This document shows positions 7,958 through 16,277 of a DNA stretch of 64,000 nucleotides, one piece after another. Numbering within the stretch: the stretch's first letter is position 1; each line of letters begins with the position of its first letter. The DNA comes from a virus. The translations under genes were made by a program, and so were the position numbers. Below the pieces are notes generated by a model, which worked only from the letters and a program-made list of their open reading frames with translations, did not search any database and had not been told where the DNA came from. The stretch covers positions 62,001 through 126,000 of IMG/VR virus record IMGVR_UViG_3300028920_000032; one strand, given 5' to 3'.

Positions 7958-8649
7958 TAACTTACCACCAATTTCTCATGGCCTACGACACAACGAGGGT
8001 CGGCGTATATTTTAAATCCGGCCATTCTAATTCTAGAACAAAATGCAACATCTTCCCCAGCTGCATATTCTTTTCCATTTATGTTGGCAGCAGCGTTTAC
8101 AAACCATGGCTTTTCTAATTTTTCTACAACACCTTTCTTTATTAACATAAATCCCATACCTGCATGGAAGCATTCTATTAAATCTTTACCACGATTTAAT
8201 GTTTGGGGTATGTTAGCCCAAGTTAGTTTTGCTGGTGTTGCATCATCACTATTTTCTTCTTTTTCAATAAAGCAAAATGTTGATCCATCTTTTCTATAAC
8301 ATCCAGTGACAACGTCACAACTTCTTTGTTCACAATCTTCTAAAAGTAATTCGAATGCTTTTGGCCAAAATATGATGTCTGAATCAATCCACATTATATA
8401 ATCATAATCAACTTTGCCATCAAACGGTTTGTCTGTAGTTTTTATCATATTTTCAACTGATGCTGCACCTAAACATTTTTCTCGGACTATGAAAACATTT
8501 GAGCCACCATGACGAGAAACAGTCATATTAATATTATTTTCTCTGCAGTATCCAGTAAGTCTAACCCAACTGTCAAAAAATTTTCCTGAAAATCCTCCAG
8601 TAGGGCCAGGTAAGCAAAATACTATATTAAGCTCTTTCTTCTTTTTCAT
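7957..8649 (-). CDS. GT-A family glycosyltransferase
   Basis: 230 aa. VDYDYIMWIDSDIIF (~80-94) contains the DxD sugar-nucleotide/metal motif of GT-A glycosyltransferases; HAGMGFMLIKKGV and the terminal CVVGHEKL are typical of phage anp1/GT2-like transferases. It could glucosylate modified DNA bases or virion proteins. It is coupled to the methyltransferase downstream. The ATG at 8649 has AAGAGG upstream. Confidence 0.8.
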   Translation of the reverse strand: MKKKKELNIVFCLPGPTGGFSGKFFDSWVRLTGYCRENNINMTVSRHGGSNVFIVREKCLGAASVENMIKTTDKPFDGKVDYDYIMWIDSDIIFWPKAFELLLEDCEQRSCDVVTGCYRKDGSTFCFIEKEENSDDATPAKLTWANIPQTLNRGKDLIECFHAGMGFMLIKKGVVEKLEKPWFVNAAANINGKEYAAGEDVAFCSRIRMAGFKIYADPRCVVGHEKLVVS

Positions 8650-8661
8650 ATTAACCTCTTT

Positions 8662-8826
8662 TTATATTGTAAGTTTATTTACCAATGTTTTAAGTTTTAA
8701 TAATTCTATCTCAGCAGTTTTAGATTTTAGAATATTCAAAAATTGTTTGTCTATATCTTTTTGACCATCAGAAACTTCATCTAATTCTTTCCATATCTTT
8801 TCCCAAATGATTTCATCTTTGTTCAT
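8662..8826 (-). CDS. Small coiled-coil protein, 54 aa
   Basis: ATG overlaps the TGA of the upstream ORF (ATGA) with GAGGTGG 13 nt before it. Sequence MNKDEIIWEKIWKELDE... followed by leucine-rich helix (AEIELLKLKTLVNKLTI). Function unknown; the tight overlap and lack of alternative ORFs support it as real. Confidence 0.6.
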   Translation of the reverse strand: MNKDEIIWEKIWKELDEVSDGQKDIDKQFLNILKSKTAEIELLKLKTLVNKLTI

Positions 8827-8999
8827 TTAAATGTAACCACCTCATTGTTTAAGTCTTTTATCAAATCAGCTTTTGTATGATAATAACTTACAGTCCTTCT
8901 GTTGTCTATCCATCTTTCTGCAAACCAGCCATTCATTGATTTAATTAGATCATAAGTATAACTTCTTATAACAATGCCAATTTCATTATCTTCGGTCAT
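8823..8999 (-). CDS. Hypothetical protein, 58 aa
   Basis: Starts MTEDNEIGIVIRSYTY; basic aromatic middle (GWFAERWIDNRRTVSYY). GAGGTAAAATTTT precedes the ATG. It overlaps both neighbours, forming a packed cassette of three small genes behind the DHH/Nrn gene. No family recognised. Confidence 0.6.
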   Translation of the reverse strand: MTEDNEIGIVIRSYTYDLIKSMNGWFAERWIDNRRTVSYYHTKADLIKDLNNEVVTFK

Positions 9000-9117
9000 A
9001 AAATTTTACCTCTATTACAATTGTTGGCAAAGGACAAAAATATAATATTTTATTGTCTCTATCCCAATAGAATCCTATCCATAAGTCATACCATTTCCAT
9101 TTCAAAGATATTTTCAT
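8986..9117 (-). CDS. Hypothetical protein, 43 aa (KWYDLWIGFYWDR)
   Basis: The ATG overlaps the TAA of the DHH gene (TAATG). The peptide is rich in Trp and Tyr (MKISLKWKWYDLWIGFYWDR) followed by ILYFCPLPTIVIE. Short proteins of this look recur in phage and bacterial genomes without assigned function. The strongly constrained aromatic pattern suggests a real protein. Confidence 0.65.
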   Translation of the reverse strand: MKISLKWKWYDLWIGFYWDRDNKILYFCPLPTIVIEVKFYDRR

Positions 9118-10163
9118 TATTTTTTCTTATCCTCCTTCCAGCTTTCTTTATGTATTTTCTTAAACATATGATTACATGTCAATACCCAAAAATCATCAGT
9201 GTATTTATCATCTACCTCAGAATAAAAGTTTAATGGTATTTTAGCTCCACCTTTATATGAAGTACCGCCGCCGAATGAACCAAAATAATCTTTGCACATT
9301 TGATTAACATCTAGTGAAACATTTGATGATCTTACTGATACTTCTAAATGTTTCTTATCAATAATTGCAAATATAACAGCTGTATTAACTGATTCCATTC
9401 TTGCATACTCATCTGCTAAAATAGCTATTACATCTCTTTGAGAAGTTGGAAGAAATCCAACTCCACCCACAAAAACGCCATTAACTTCATGTGAATTTCC
9501 TTTCTCATGTAGCGTTGTTCTTCTTTCATATAAATAACGAGGATATGGATAATTCATTATCTTTTGTAAAGATTCTTTATCTGATAATTCTAATAATTCT
9601 TGGTAAGCAGAAAAATCTTCTTTAGTCATTTTTTCAGATGTTAAATCAAATGTATCTGTTCTTATTCCCAAAAGTAATGCAGTAAATACTATAATATTCT
9701 CTGGGCTTTTCTTTTCTGAATCATCTAAGAAACTAAGTTCTTTCATTAAATTCCAAACTATAGTTGCACATGAACCATATGAAGGCTCAACTATTTCGAA
9801 CTTGCTTCCAGATTTAATTTTGTGGTGATCTATAGTGAATGTTGCATATTCAGCACAACTATTATTTATTGTGCAATCAACACATATATTTTCTGCTTTA
9901 TTATCAATATCTTCAGTCACTTTTTCAGCCAGAATATTTAACACATTAATCATAGTTTTATTTTGTGGATGAGAGACTTCACCCCTATAAAGTATTTTTG
10001 AACTAATTCCAAAATGTTTAAGTATGAGACTGAGCCCAAAAGCACTGCCGAAAGCGTCAGGATCTGGTGCATCATGCACACAAATGTTAACCTCAGTGAT
10101 ATTTTTTTCTTTCAAGTATTCTATATAATTTTTAAGTTTGTCAACCTTAGTTGTTTTTTTCAT
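9117..10163 (-). CDS. DHH/DHHA1 phosphoesterase (NrnA-like nanoRNase / pAp phosphatase)
   Basis: 348 aa from ATG 10161-10163. The motifs HDAPDPDAFGSA (~31-42), VDCT (~93-96), TIDHHK (~107-112) and a C-terminal DHHA1 domain ending GSFGGG (~295-300) match NrnA/Ytq-type bifunctional oligoribonuclease and pAp phosphatase. These enzymes degrade 2-4-nt RNAs and recycle nucleotides. The start has no SD but lies 14 nt behind a GCATAATTA motif, suggesting a leaderless mRNA. Confidence 0.85.
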   Translation of the reverse strand: MKKTTKVDKLKNYIEYLKEKNITEVNICVHDAPDPDAFGSAFGLSLILKHFGISSKILYRGEVSHPQNKTMINVLNILAEKVTEDIDNKAENICVDCTINNSCAEYATFTIDHHKIKSGSKFEIVEPSYGSCATIVWNLMKELSFLDDSEKKSPENIIVFTALLLGIRTDTFDLTSEKMTKEDFSAYQELLELSDKESLQKIMNYPYPRYLYERRTTLHEKGNSHEVNGVFVGGVGFLPTSQRDVIAILADEYARMESVNTAVIFAIIDKKHLEVSVRSSNVSLDVNQMCKDYFGSFGGGTSYKGGAKIPLNFYSEVDDKYTDDFWVLTCNHMFKKIHKESWKEDKKK

Positions 10164-10177
10164 ATTTTTAATTATGC
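10164..10177 (-). promoter_or_regulatory. GCATAATTA motif 14 nt before ATG
   Basis: GCATAATTAAAAAT immediately precedes the DHH gene start on the minus strand; it overlaps the end of the upstream 72-aa gene. Confidence 0.5.
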
Positions 10178-10386
10178 ATTGGTTTAAATGGTTTTTTCCA
10201 ATGGCTACAAACACCCATCTTTGGTTTTATACCTTTGCGAAAGTAATAACAATTTTTTGTTTTGCTATCATGAAAATTTTTATAAAAGTCACTACTATAT
10301 TCACAATTATCACAACTTTGCCCTTTTAATAATCTTATTGTCAATTTCTTCAATTCTGCATCTGACATTTTTTTGTGTCTAACCAT
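10168..10386 (-). CDS. Four-Cys LLRN-family protein, 72 aa
   Basis: Member of the small Cys-rich family that recurs throughout the window: basic helix KKLTIRLLKG, then SCDNCEYS (CxxC), a spacer with CYYFRK, and a final CSHWKK. The pattern suggests a small zinc-binding fold. An internal ATG at residue 7 is an alternative start. Function unknown. Confidence 0.7.
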   Translation of the reverse strand: MVRHKKMSDAELKKLTIRLLKGQSCDNCEYSSDFYKNFHDSKTKNCYYFRKGIKPKMGVCSHWKKPFKPMHN

Positions 10387-10645
10387 TGTTCGTTACTACT
10401 GAATGTTGGTTAATAAAATCTTCAACTACACCTTTTAATCTTTTATAAAGTATTTCATTATATGTTGGACCAAATTTAATAACCATTTCTAATTGTTTTT
10501 CTATATCATATCCACAATGAGTCCAATGATGATTAATAGCAATTTGTTTGAATGCTGTATTTGTTTCTGGGTGAATTACAGTTCTTGCTTGAAATGTATA
10601 TTTAGGAAAATCTTTTTGTAATTTAGAGATGAAGCTCATCATCAT
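10379..10645 (-). CDS. Hypothetical protein, 88 aa
   Basis: Start is one of three consecutive ATGs behind AGAGGAG; the first is used here. FISKLQKDFPKYTFQARTV then beta-like segment and helix. Possible distant relative of 7218-7448. Function unknown. Confidence 0.6.
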   Translation of the reverse strand: MMMSFISKLQKDFPKYTFQARTVIHPETNTAFKQIAINHHWTHCGYDIEKQLEMVIKFGPTYNEILYKRLKGVVEDFINQHSVVTNNG

Positions 10646-10992
10646 TACTCTCCTCTGTCAGCTGCTTTTAGTTCTTCATTGTTTTCTGTTAGATATTTAA
10701 TGATATGCATATTGTCATTTAGCCACATAAACAATATGTGAGATAATGCAGCTGTCTGTCTTTCAGTCAGATCTATTCCAGAAAAATCATCTAATGCATG
10801 TGTAAGTTCATGTACGAGTGTTACTTTCATTCTATATGCATGATTTGCTGTTGACACAAATATTTCAAGATTATCTGAATCACATGTACCATTCACAGAC
10901 GTGCCATTGTCATCATAAACTGTTTTATCCCAAATAATGTCATACTCTCTGTCTCCAACTTTTGTCTTTTTTGGTCTTTTAGTTTTAGACAT
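10645..10992 (-). CDS. Zincin-like metalloprotease domain protein
   Basis: 115 aa from ATG 10990-10992 (GGAG upstream). LVHELTHALDD (~65-75) is an HExxH zinc-metallopeptidase motif in the style of ImmA/IrrE or SprT-like zincins; the third zinc ligand is not obvious in so short a protein. The basic N-terminus MSKTKRPKKTKVG is notable. It could cleave a host regulator or act as a small minimal gluzincin. It overlaps the metallophosphoesterase end by a few bases. Confidence 0.7.
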   Translation of the reverse strand: MSKTKRPKKTKVGDREYDIIWDKTVYDDNGTSVNGTCDSDNLEIFVSTANHAYRMKVTLVHELTHALDDFSGIDLTERQTAALSHILFMWLNDNMHIIKYLTENNEELKAADRGE

Positions 10993-10993
10993 A

Positions 10994-11710
10994 TTATTCT
11001 CCAATCTTTATGATATTTTCATAAATTAATATATGTTTTTTATCAACTTCTTCATCTAAATGAAGATGACCTATAAACCACTTCTTATATTTAGCATGTC
11101 GCTTAACATATTCTAAATATTTTGTTAAACTATATGCTTCAGTTGGAGAGAATTCTGGTAAATATCTTTTGTCGACTTGTTCTATAATACTTTGTGGTGC
11201 CGTATGTGTTATTATATAATCAACTTCCCAGTTGTTTTCTTCTAAAGATTGAATGCCTAATTTTTCTTCTTGAATATTTGGTATTTCTTGAGACCACCAA
11301 GAAATATGTTCTCGCCTTCTGTATTTGTCAATAGATTTAGCTCCTCCAAATACCCAATACTTTTTCCCATCGATTATGTAAACTAACCCTCTTTTTAGAT
11401 GGTATATGGAATCTATAACTTCTCCAACTACATTTTCGCAAATATAATTTTGGTTTTTTGTGTCTATTTCATAAAGTCTATCAAAATTTTCATGATTGCC
11501 ATCAATAAACAATGTAGTGAATTTTTTACCTGACAGCCACTCTAGCCAATGTTGTTCATGTCTACAACTTTCATTAACATCCCATACTAAACCAAAATCA
11601 CCCGTTATTATAACATAGTCTTGTTTAGTGAGATATCTTCCTTGTTTAAATCGTTTGTGGCTTAATCTGCTAACATTAGCGTGTGTGTCTCCCGTAACAA
11701 ACACACTCAT
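10994..11710 (-). CDS. Calcineurin-like metallophosphoesterase
   Basis: 238 aa with the full metallophosphoesterase motif set: GDTHAN (7-12), ITGDFG (~35-40), DGNHEN (~70-75), THTAP (~167-171) and GHLH (~214-217). The family hydrolyses phosphodiesters or phosphoproteins using two metals. Substrate unknown; phage members may be Ap4A- or cNMP-hydrolases. The start overlaps the upstream stop (TAATG). Confidence 0.85.
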   Translation of the reverse strand: MSVFVTGDTHANVSRLSHKRFKQGRYLTKQDYVIITGDFGLVWDVNESCRHEQHWLEWLSGKKFTTLFIDGNHENFDRLYEIDTKNQNYICENVVGEVIDSIYHLKRGLVYIIDGKKYWVFGGAKSIDKYRRREHISWWSQEIPNIQEEKLGIQSLEENNWEVDYIITHTAPQSIIEQVDKRYLPEFSPTEAYSLTKYLEYVKRHAKYKKWFIGHLHLDEEVDKKHILIYENIIKIGE

Positions 11711-11961
11711 TACAATCCTCTTTTATAGCTGTCGATAATATCTAAATAATTTTGAGCTGATTGTCTATTACGACCTAACAAAATTGTAAGTATTTTATCA
11801 TATTCTTTAGTAGAACCAGCAACTTCATATATGCTGCCGCCTTTTAAATGAACAACCCACTCTCCACTACCATCATTGCAAAGCTTATATCCGCTTACAC
11901 CAATTATTTCATCATTTAGAAAATCAATAGGTTGCTTTGTTTTCTTTAGTTTGAGTGTCAT
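11710..11961 (-). CDS. Hypothetical protein, 83 aa
   Basis: ATG 11959-11961 chosen; the upstream TTG sits too near the AAAGG. Mixed beta/alpha: GEWVVHLKGGSIYEVAGS resembles a small beta-barrel KTSC/phage SH3-like segment (GSIYEV). Function unknown. Confidence 0.6.
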   Translation of the reverse strand: MTLKLKKTKQPIDFLNDEIIGVSGYKLCNDGSGEWVVHLKGGSIYEVAGSTKEYDKILTILLGRNRQSAQNYLDIIDSYKRGL

Positions 11962-12112
11962 ATTTTTCAACTGCCTTTCTGATTAGTTTTGTTTCTTCAT
12001 GAATATTCTTTAATATTTTAATAGTATCGTCTACGCGAAAGATTGCTCTTAAAGCTAAAGTTAATATACATATTATTATAACAATTGCTCCTAAAGCTGT
12101 TCCTGTATCCAT
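11924..12112 (-). CDS. Small membrane protein, 62 aa
   Basis: A single N-terminal transmembrane helix (ALGAIVIIICILTLALRAIF, ~6-25) followed by a charged, coiled-coil-like tail. Overlaps the next gene by 38 bp. Likely inner-membrane with a cytoplasmic tail. Function unknown. Confidence 0.65.
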   Translation of the reverse strand: MDTGTALGAIVIIICILTLALRAIFRVDDTIKILKNIHEETKLIRKAVEKYDTQTKENKATY

Positions 12113-12120
12113 ATTGATAT

Positions 12121-13059
12121 CTATGCTTTAATACTGTCTTTTATAAGATTAAATTCAGTGAACCATTTACTTTTTTTTACTGCGTTGAAAGCTTTTTTAT
12201 TTTTATCTATTTTAAATATTTTAAGCATTGCGATTTTAAACCATTCTCTACCATAATCAGTTTTTAATTGCTCTAAGCACTGGTGAGCAATAGTATATCT
12301 TGCACCACTTTCTTTAGCTAACAACATACTGCGCTCATAGTTTTCTTTTATTTCTAAATCTTTTGTTACGTCAATGTTCCATTTAGTTGATATTATATTT
12401 TGGTAAGTATCAGCCCACTGCTCTATGAGCCTTTCGGCAAATTTTAATTTATCTCTTTTCTTTTGATAGTATGCAACAGCAGAGATCCAATACAAATTTT
12501 TATACTCAATATCATATTTAACGCACCAATATTTGAAATAAGTAGTATGTATAAATATATCACTAGGAAATATATTAATCATATCATTATTTCTCATATA
12601 GACAACTAGCGACATTTTATTGTCGTGTTCTACTATTGGTTGCATTATAATAGTACAAGGTTGTCTACCTTTTAAACTATAATCGCTTTTCTTCCATACT
12701 TGAATTATTTTGTCTCTACTATGTATCTTTTTCGACAAAGCTTCTTTCATTTGCCCATTTAAACGATTAGCATAATGGTAAGAATATAAACCAGAATCTT
12801 CAATTCTGTTTTCCCAATTTTTACTAAAATAATATGATAAACCTGGATTAGTCACACTAAATATTCTATCAGAACACTCACGTAATATCCATGGCCAATT
12901 ACGCTGTGCAAATGGGAAAAATAGAATATTTTTGTTCATATCTGTTAATGTAAATGTTAAGAAAGGAAGCTCTCTTCTTTTTGCTTTTATTTGACCTGTA
13001 TCTTTTATATCATGCAAAATATCTAGATATGCATCATTAATGTCTTTATATTCATCCAT
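12121..13059 (-). CDS. Thymidylate-synthase-fold enzyme (possible dCMP/dUMP hydroxymethylase)
   Basis: 312 aa. GRQPCTIIMQP (131-141) carries the catalytic Cys135 in the TS signature, followed by YMRNNDM (154-160), equivalent to the RS-xD nucleotide-binding motif; YSYHYANRL (92-100) matches the YG-x-R strand. Where TS has DxHxY this protein reads ISAVAYY, so the pyrimidine-binding His is changed. Such proteins either methylate dUMP or hydroxymethylate dCMP/dUMP. About 100 extra C-terminal residues are unexplained. The start is 14 nt after GCATAATTT. Confidence 0.75.
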   Translation of the reverse strand: MDEYKDINDAYLDILHDIKDTGQIKAKRRELPFLTFTLTDMNKNILFFPFAQRNWPWILRECSDRIFSVTNPGLSYYFSKNWENRIEDSGLYSYHYANRLNGQMKEALSKKIHSRDKIIQVWKKSDYSLKGRQPCTIIMQPIVEHDNKMSLVVYMRNNDMINIFPSDIFIHTTYFKYWCVKYDIEYKNLYWISAVAYYQKKRDKLKFAERLIEQWADTYQNIISTKWNIDVTKDLEIKENYERSMLLAKESGARYTIAHQCLEQLKTDYGREWFKIAMLKIFKIDKNKKAFNAVKKSKWFTEFNLIKDSIKA

Positions 13060-13073
13060 ATTAAAAATTATGC
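13060..13073 (-). promoter_or_regulatory. GCATAATTT motif 14 nt before ATG
   Basis: GCATAATTTTTAAT precedes the TS-like gene directly. It lies in a 125-bp divergent intergenic region shared with the + gene at 13185. Confidence 0.5.
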
Positions 13074-13152
13074 GGAAAACTAAGAAAACTCCGGGGGAAA
13101 TATAGTTTTAACTGTTTTATGTGTTAAATTCATAATATTGTCTTATTTTCTA

Positions 13153-13166
13153 AAGATAATTAAAAT
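13153..13166 (+). promoter_or_regulatory. AAGATAATTAAAAT promoter-like motif
   Basis: Identical 14-mer occurs on the minus strand at 42117-42104 before the large ATPase gene. Here it stands 19 nt upstream of the + strand ATG at 13185, which has an AGAGGA site. Confidence 0.45.
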
Positions 13167-13184
13167 AGAAACTAGAGGATTGTT

Positions 13185-13565
13185 ATGAAACTATTTGAAG
13201 CAATGAATTTACATGAAAGAAATGTTCATGATATAGCTAAAGAATACAATGGTTTGCGAAAGAGAGTTGAATTACAGCTTAAAGGCAAAAAAGATGGTGA
13301 AAAACTTAAAGCTGCTATTAGTGGTTGGGTTGGTGGAATGGAAGGCCTAAAAAGTGTTCGCCAGCTAATCGGAATGTTACAAAAAAATCCTGCGTTTAAA
13401 AATGATGCTGTCGACAAAGCTATAATTAAAATTATAAACGAACTCATTAGGGAAAGTAGTGATGAGAGATCAGAAGTAGCTAAAAAACAACAAGCGTCTA
13501 CTAAAAGACAAGAAAAAATGCAAACTGTTATCCCACCAGGAACAACTTTGTCAACAGGTGTTTAA
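13185..13565 (+). CDS. Hypothetical protein with head-targeting-like leader, 126 aa
   Basis: One of the few plus-strand genes. Begins MKLFEAMNLHERN, like other candidate capsid-targeting leaders here, then a basic helical body (QLKGKKDGEKLKAAISGWVG) and a Gln/Lys-rich tail. AGAGGATT precedes ATG. Its 3' end overlaps the convergent minus gene by 38 bp. Probably a virion-associated protein; inferred only. Confidence 0.6.
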   Translation: MKLFEAMNLHERNVHDIAKEYNGLRKRVELQLKGKKDGEKLKAAISGWVGGMEGLKSVRQLIGMLQKNPAFKNDAVDKAIIKIINELIRESSDERSEVAKKQQASTKRQEKMQTVIPPGTTLSTGV

Positions 13566-13908
13566 ACCAGCTAATTATAAACAATTTATATAATTGTGTG
13601 AGATAACAAAAGTAATATTCTACAGTTAATTTAAAATCACAAGAATTTAATTCACCAACTTTTACATAAGCATAAGCAGCAGATTTTAGAAAGCAATCTA
13701 AGCCGGCTTTATGAAATCTCTTTCTTACTGCTTTATCAAAGTTTTCAAACATTAATTCTTCAAATTTTTTTTCTGATCTTTTTTCTAAACGCCATAAAAA
13801 ACCTGCAATAACTCTCTTGAAGTAAAAAATAAAACTACATTCATCATTCATAAGTATTTTGAATGTTGCTCTTATCCCTAATATTTTATTACCTTCAATA
13901 TCTGTCAT
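13528..13908 (-). CDS. Hypothetical protein, 126 aa
   Basis: AAAGGTATGTT precedes ATG 13908. Aromatic-rich, helical, with an amphipathic Cys-containing C-terminus (FCYLTQLYKLFIISWFK) that could be membrane-associated. The last 38 bp overlap the convergent gene. No known family. Confidence 0.55.
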   Translation of the reverse strand: MTDIEGNKILGIRATFKILMNDECSFIFYFKRVIAGFLWRLEKRSEKKFEELMFENFDKAVRKRFHKAGLDCFLKSAAYAYVKVGELNSCDFKLTVEYYFCYLTQLYKLFIISWFKHLLTKLFLVG

Positions 13909-13925
13909 AACATACCTTTCTATAT

Positions 13926-14660
13926 TTAGAATACAAAATCAGGAAAGTCTTTTGCATATGCATGTAATGAACCGCCAAAATAAGTAAAACTACCAATTTT
14001 ATAATTTAATTCATTGGCTATATATTCTTGAATTTTACATGCTAGCCAAATATCAACAACAAAATGAATAAGTAAATCATTGGATCTCATTACATATATA
14101 CCATGTACTTTATTGTTTCTTACTAAGAATTGATAATGCATTGAACATGGAATTCTTCTCTTTCCACCAATGTTTTGGTGATCTTTTGAATAATTAAAAA
14201 TTTGCACAATACCTTGTCTTGAATCTGGTGACTCTTTAAGCTCTTCAATTACTTTTGTAATTTGATCTTTTATTAGAGCAGGATCACTAATTCTTTCTGA
14301 ATAAGTATATGAAAATTTTTGTTCATCTTCTAAAAATTGCTCCCACAATGAATATCTAGATTTGTGAGCATCACCAGGGTTTTTAGATTGACCACACAAA
14401 CGATCTTGTAACTCAAGTTTACAATATTCGATAATAGCTTGGCACTCTTCAGGATAAAAGATTTTTACCATTTCATCTAATTTAGCATCTGCTTGTGAAA
14501 CTTTATATGAATAACCAATTAGTTCTTTTGTATAAAAATCTTTATTCCCTTTTACCCATTTGTCTTGCATGTGTGAAATTGGGACAGTAATACCAAGTTC
14601 TTTTAATTCCCGCCTTAATTCATTAGCAGCTTGTTCATGATCTGAAAATATTCTACTCAT
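13926..14660 (-). CDS. Thymidylate synthase-like protein
   Basis: 244 aa from ATG 14658-14660 (GAGGAG upstream). TS-family features: SRQGIVQIF (147-155) with the phosphate-binding Arg, RRIPCSMHYQFLV (168-180) with catalytic Cys172, MRSNDLLIHF (191-200), and a final SLHAYAKDF (231-239) where DxHxY is expected. It is shorter than ThyA (264 aa). A second TS-fold enzyme lies 900 bp downstream, so one of them may make a modified pyrimidine (hydroxymethyl-dU or -dC) instead of dTMP. Confidence 0.8.
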   Translation of the reverse strand: MSRIFSDHEQAANELRRELKELGITVPISHMQDKWVKGNKDFYTKELIGYSYKVSQADAKLDEMVKIFYPEECQAIIEYCKLELQDRLCGQSKNPGDAHKSRYSLWEQFLEDEQKFSYTYSERISDPALIKDQITKVIEELKESPDSRQGIVQIFNYSKDHQNIGGKRRIPCSMHYQFLVRNNKVHGIYVMRSNDLLIHFVVDIWLACKIQEYIANELNYKIGSFTYFGGSLHAYAKDFPDFVF

Positions 14661-14883
14661 ATTCAATCTCCTCATTTTTATTTATGCTATTAATTACTAT
14701 ATCCATACCTTTTTGCCAAGCTTTGTCAATTATTTCTTGTTTTTCTTTTTCAGCTTTGCTTAAGTTGTCAATTGGCATATATTTTTGGTTTGCTAAACAA
14801 TTAAGCAGATGCTCTAAAAAATCTGCTTCAATTATTAAATGTTTACCACTAAGAAGTCCTTTAGTTATTTCTTTATTGCCCAT
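14653..14883 (-). CDS. Hypothetical protein, 76 aa
   Basis: Helical, acidic protein (MGNKEITKGLLSGKHLIIEA...) between HD hydrolase and TS; overlaps both neighbours. Its 3' end supplies the GAGGAG for the TS gene. Function unknown. Confidence 0.6.
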   Translation of the reverse strand: MGNKEITKGLLSGKHLIIEADFLEHLLNCLANQKYMPIDNLSKAEKEKQEIIDKAWQKGMDIVINSINKNEEIEYE

Positions 14884-15389
14884 AACTTCTTAAACAATTT
14901 TAAAAATTCTTGTTCAGCTTCTTGTGGATTATAACAATCTAAATGTTTAGTTTGATAGTCTGTTGGTGCAAAGTGTTGATCAAAAAGATTATAATATTCT
15001 ATATTTAGCCATCTAACATCTGCTTCTTTAATTTGTTTGTGTATTGCGTCATTTAATTCCAGATTAAATTTTTCTAAAATAACACATTCAATTTTATTTT
15101 CGAATGGTTTAATTTTTTCAAAAACATGATGTTTTAATGGAGAAGGAATGTCTGTCATATATGTTTCTGTAGCATCATGTAACAATGCTAATAATTGTAT
15201 GTTTGAATCTACAAATTCTTTAGAAACATTTATAGAATGCTCAGCGACACTATAAAATCTTTTTGTGTGGCCACACCACCTACACTGAAATGCTAATGAA
15301 TGAGCAATGTCTTCTATACAAACATCTTCAGAATTCATGTTATCATAATGGAATATTTTTCCTGTATAAGTTTGTATCCAATTTAACAT
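14865..15389 (-). CDS. HD-domain nucleotidohydrolase (YfbR-like)
   Basis: 174 aa. SVAEHSINV (~46-54), LLHDATETYMTDIPSPLK (~68-85) and a later EAD (~121-123) match the HD phosphohydrolase metal-binding set, as in YfbR 5'-deoxynucleotidases and related phage enzymes that remove phosphate from dNMPs. The DxPxPLK motif is characteristic. The location among TS, kinase and pyrophosphatase genes supports a role in dNTP pool control. AGGAG precedes ATG. Confidence 0.85.
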   Translation of the reverse strand: MLNWIQTYTGKIFHYDNMNSEDVCIEDIAHSLAFQCRWCGHTKRFYSVAEHSINVSKEFVDSNIQLLALLHDATETYMTDIPSPLKHHVFEKIKPFENKIECVILEKFNLELNDAIHKQIKEADVRWLNIEYYNLFDQHFAPTDYQTKHLDCYNPQEAEQEFLKLFKKLWAIKK

Positions 15390-15399
15390 TTTTACTCCT

Positions 15400-15975
15400 T
15401 TAATATTGTAATCTTAAAGCTTCTGAAACTTTATTCATTATATATTTGTCATCACGAAAAGCTACTAATCTAACTACTGGGAATACAGTATGTTTTAAGA
15501 AAGACTCATAAAGATTATATTGTTTGCGATATCCGTCTTCACCACTATTGTCTTCTAACCAATCTTTCTTTCTGTCCATCTCTGCCATCTTTTTAAATCC
15601 GCTATCAAGTATAGTCATAAACAAAATAACTATCTTTTGATTTGTTCTGTAATATAATTCTTCTATTTTCTTTAAGTGCTCAAGCCAATATTTATGATCA
15701 TAATTATTACGATAATAAAGACCATATACACATGAGCTTATATATTGTCTATCAACAACAAGTGAGTTAGTTATATGCTTTGGTAAAGTTGGGAAATATT
15801 GTGCATAAGCTAAATCACGACCGACTGAATAGTCGTCGACATTAATATCAGGATATGAGCGATGTGTTATTCTCATACCTAAATCTTTATAGATTTGAAT
15901 ATCAGGAAAAAATTCTTTTATTTTATCACAAGTGTAGCTTTTACCGCACCTTCTGACTCCATCTATATGTATCAT
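15400..15975 (-). CDS. Deoxynucleoside/thymidylate kinase-like P-loop enzyme
   Basis: 191 aa. IDGVRRCGKSYTC (4-16) is a Walker A loop; VVDRQYISSCVYG (~73-85) is the DR-xx-xS motif of dNK/TMP kinases that binds the substrate base; a Lys/Arg/Asp-rich LID-like stretch lies near MDRKKDWLEDNSGEDGYR (~133-150). Likely phosphorylates a deoxynucleoside or dNMP; a modified nucleotide is possible given the two TS-like genes. Overlaps the upstream gene by 4 bp. Confidence 0.8.
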   Translation of the reverse strand: MIHIDGVRRCGKSYTCDKIKEFFPDIQIYKDLGMRITHRSYPDINVDDYSVGRDLAYAQYFPTLPKHITNSLVVDRQYISSCVYGLYYRNNYDHKYWLEHLKKIEELYYRTNQKIVILFMTILDSGFKKMAEMDRKKDWLEDNSGEDGYRKQYNLYESFLKHTVFPVVRLVAFRDDKYIMNKVSEALRLQY

Positions 15976-16277
15976 AAATCTTCTTCTCCTAATTTAATAG
16001 ACCCAGGTGGATTACCTTTAAAACGTTTAGCTGTTTCAAAAATAATAATATTTAAATCTTTTTTAGTTTTATAATCACAATTAGTTAAAGCAACTGTTTC
16101 ATTTTTTGAAGTAGTCTTATCTGGGTTTTCAAAAGTAATTATGTAGTAATATCCTTTAAGAAAAGTAAGATCATTTTTGCTAAATTCTTCATTGATTACT
16201 TGAGCTATGCGATCATTTAAGTGTTTGGCAAATCTTTGCATGTCTTTTGCAATATAATCATGCTTATCCATCTTCAT
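15972..16277 (-). CDS. Hypothetical protein, 101 aa
   Basis: AAGGATTTAAGAG precedes ATG 16277. Mixed alpha/beta with a lysine-rich middle; ends GSIKLGEEDL. Overlaps both neighbours in the nucleotide-metabolism operon. Not recognised. Confidence 0.6.
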   Translation of the reverse strand: MKMDKHDYIAKDMQRFAKHLNDRIAQVINEEFSKNDLTFLKGYYYIITFENPDKTTSKNETVALTNCDYKTKKDLNIIIFETAKRFKGNPPGSIKLGEEDL

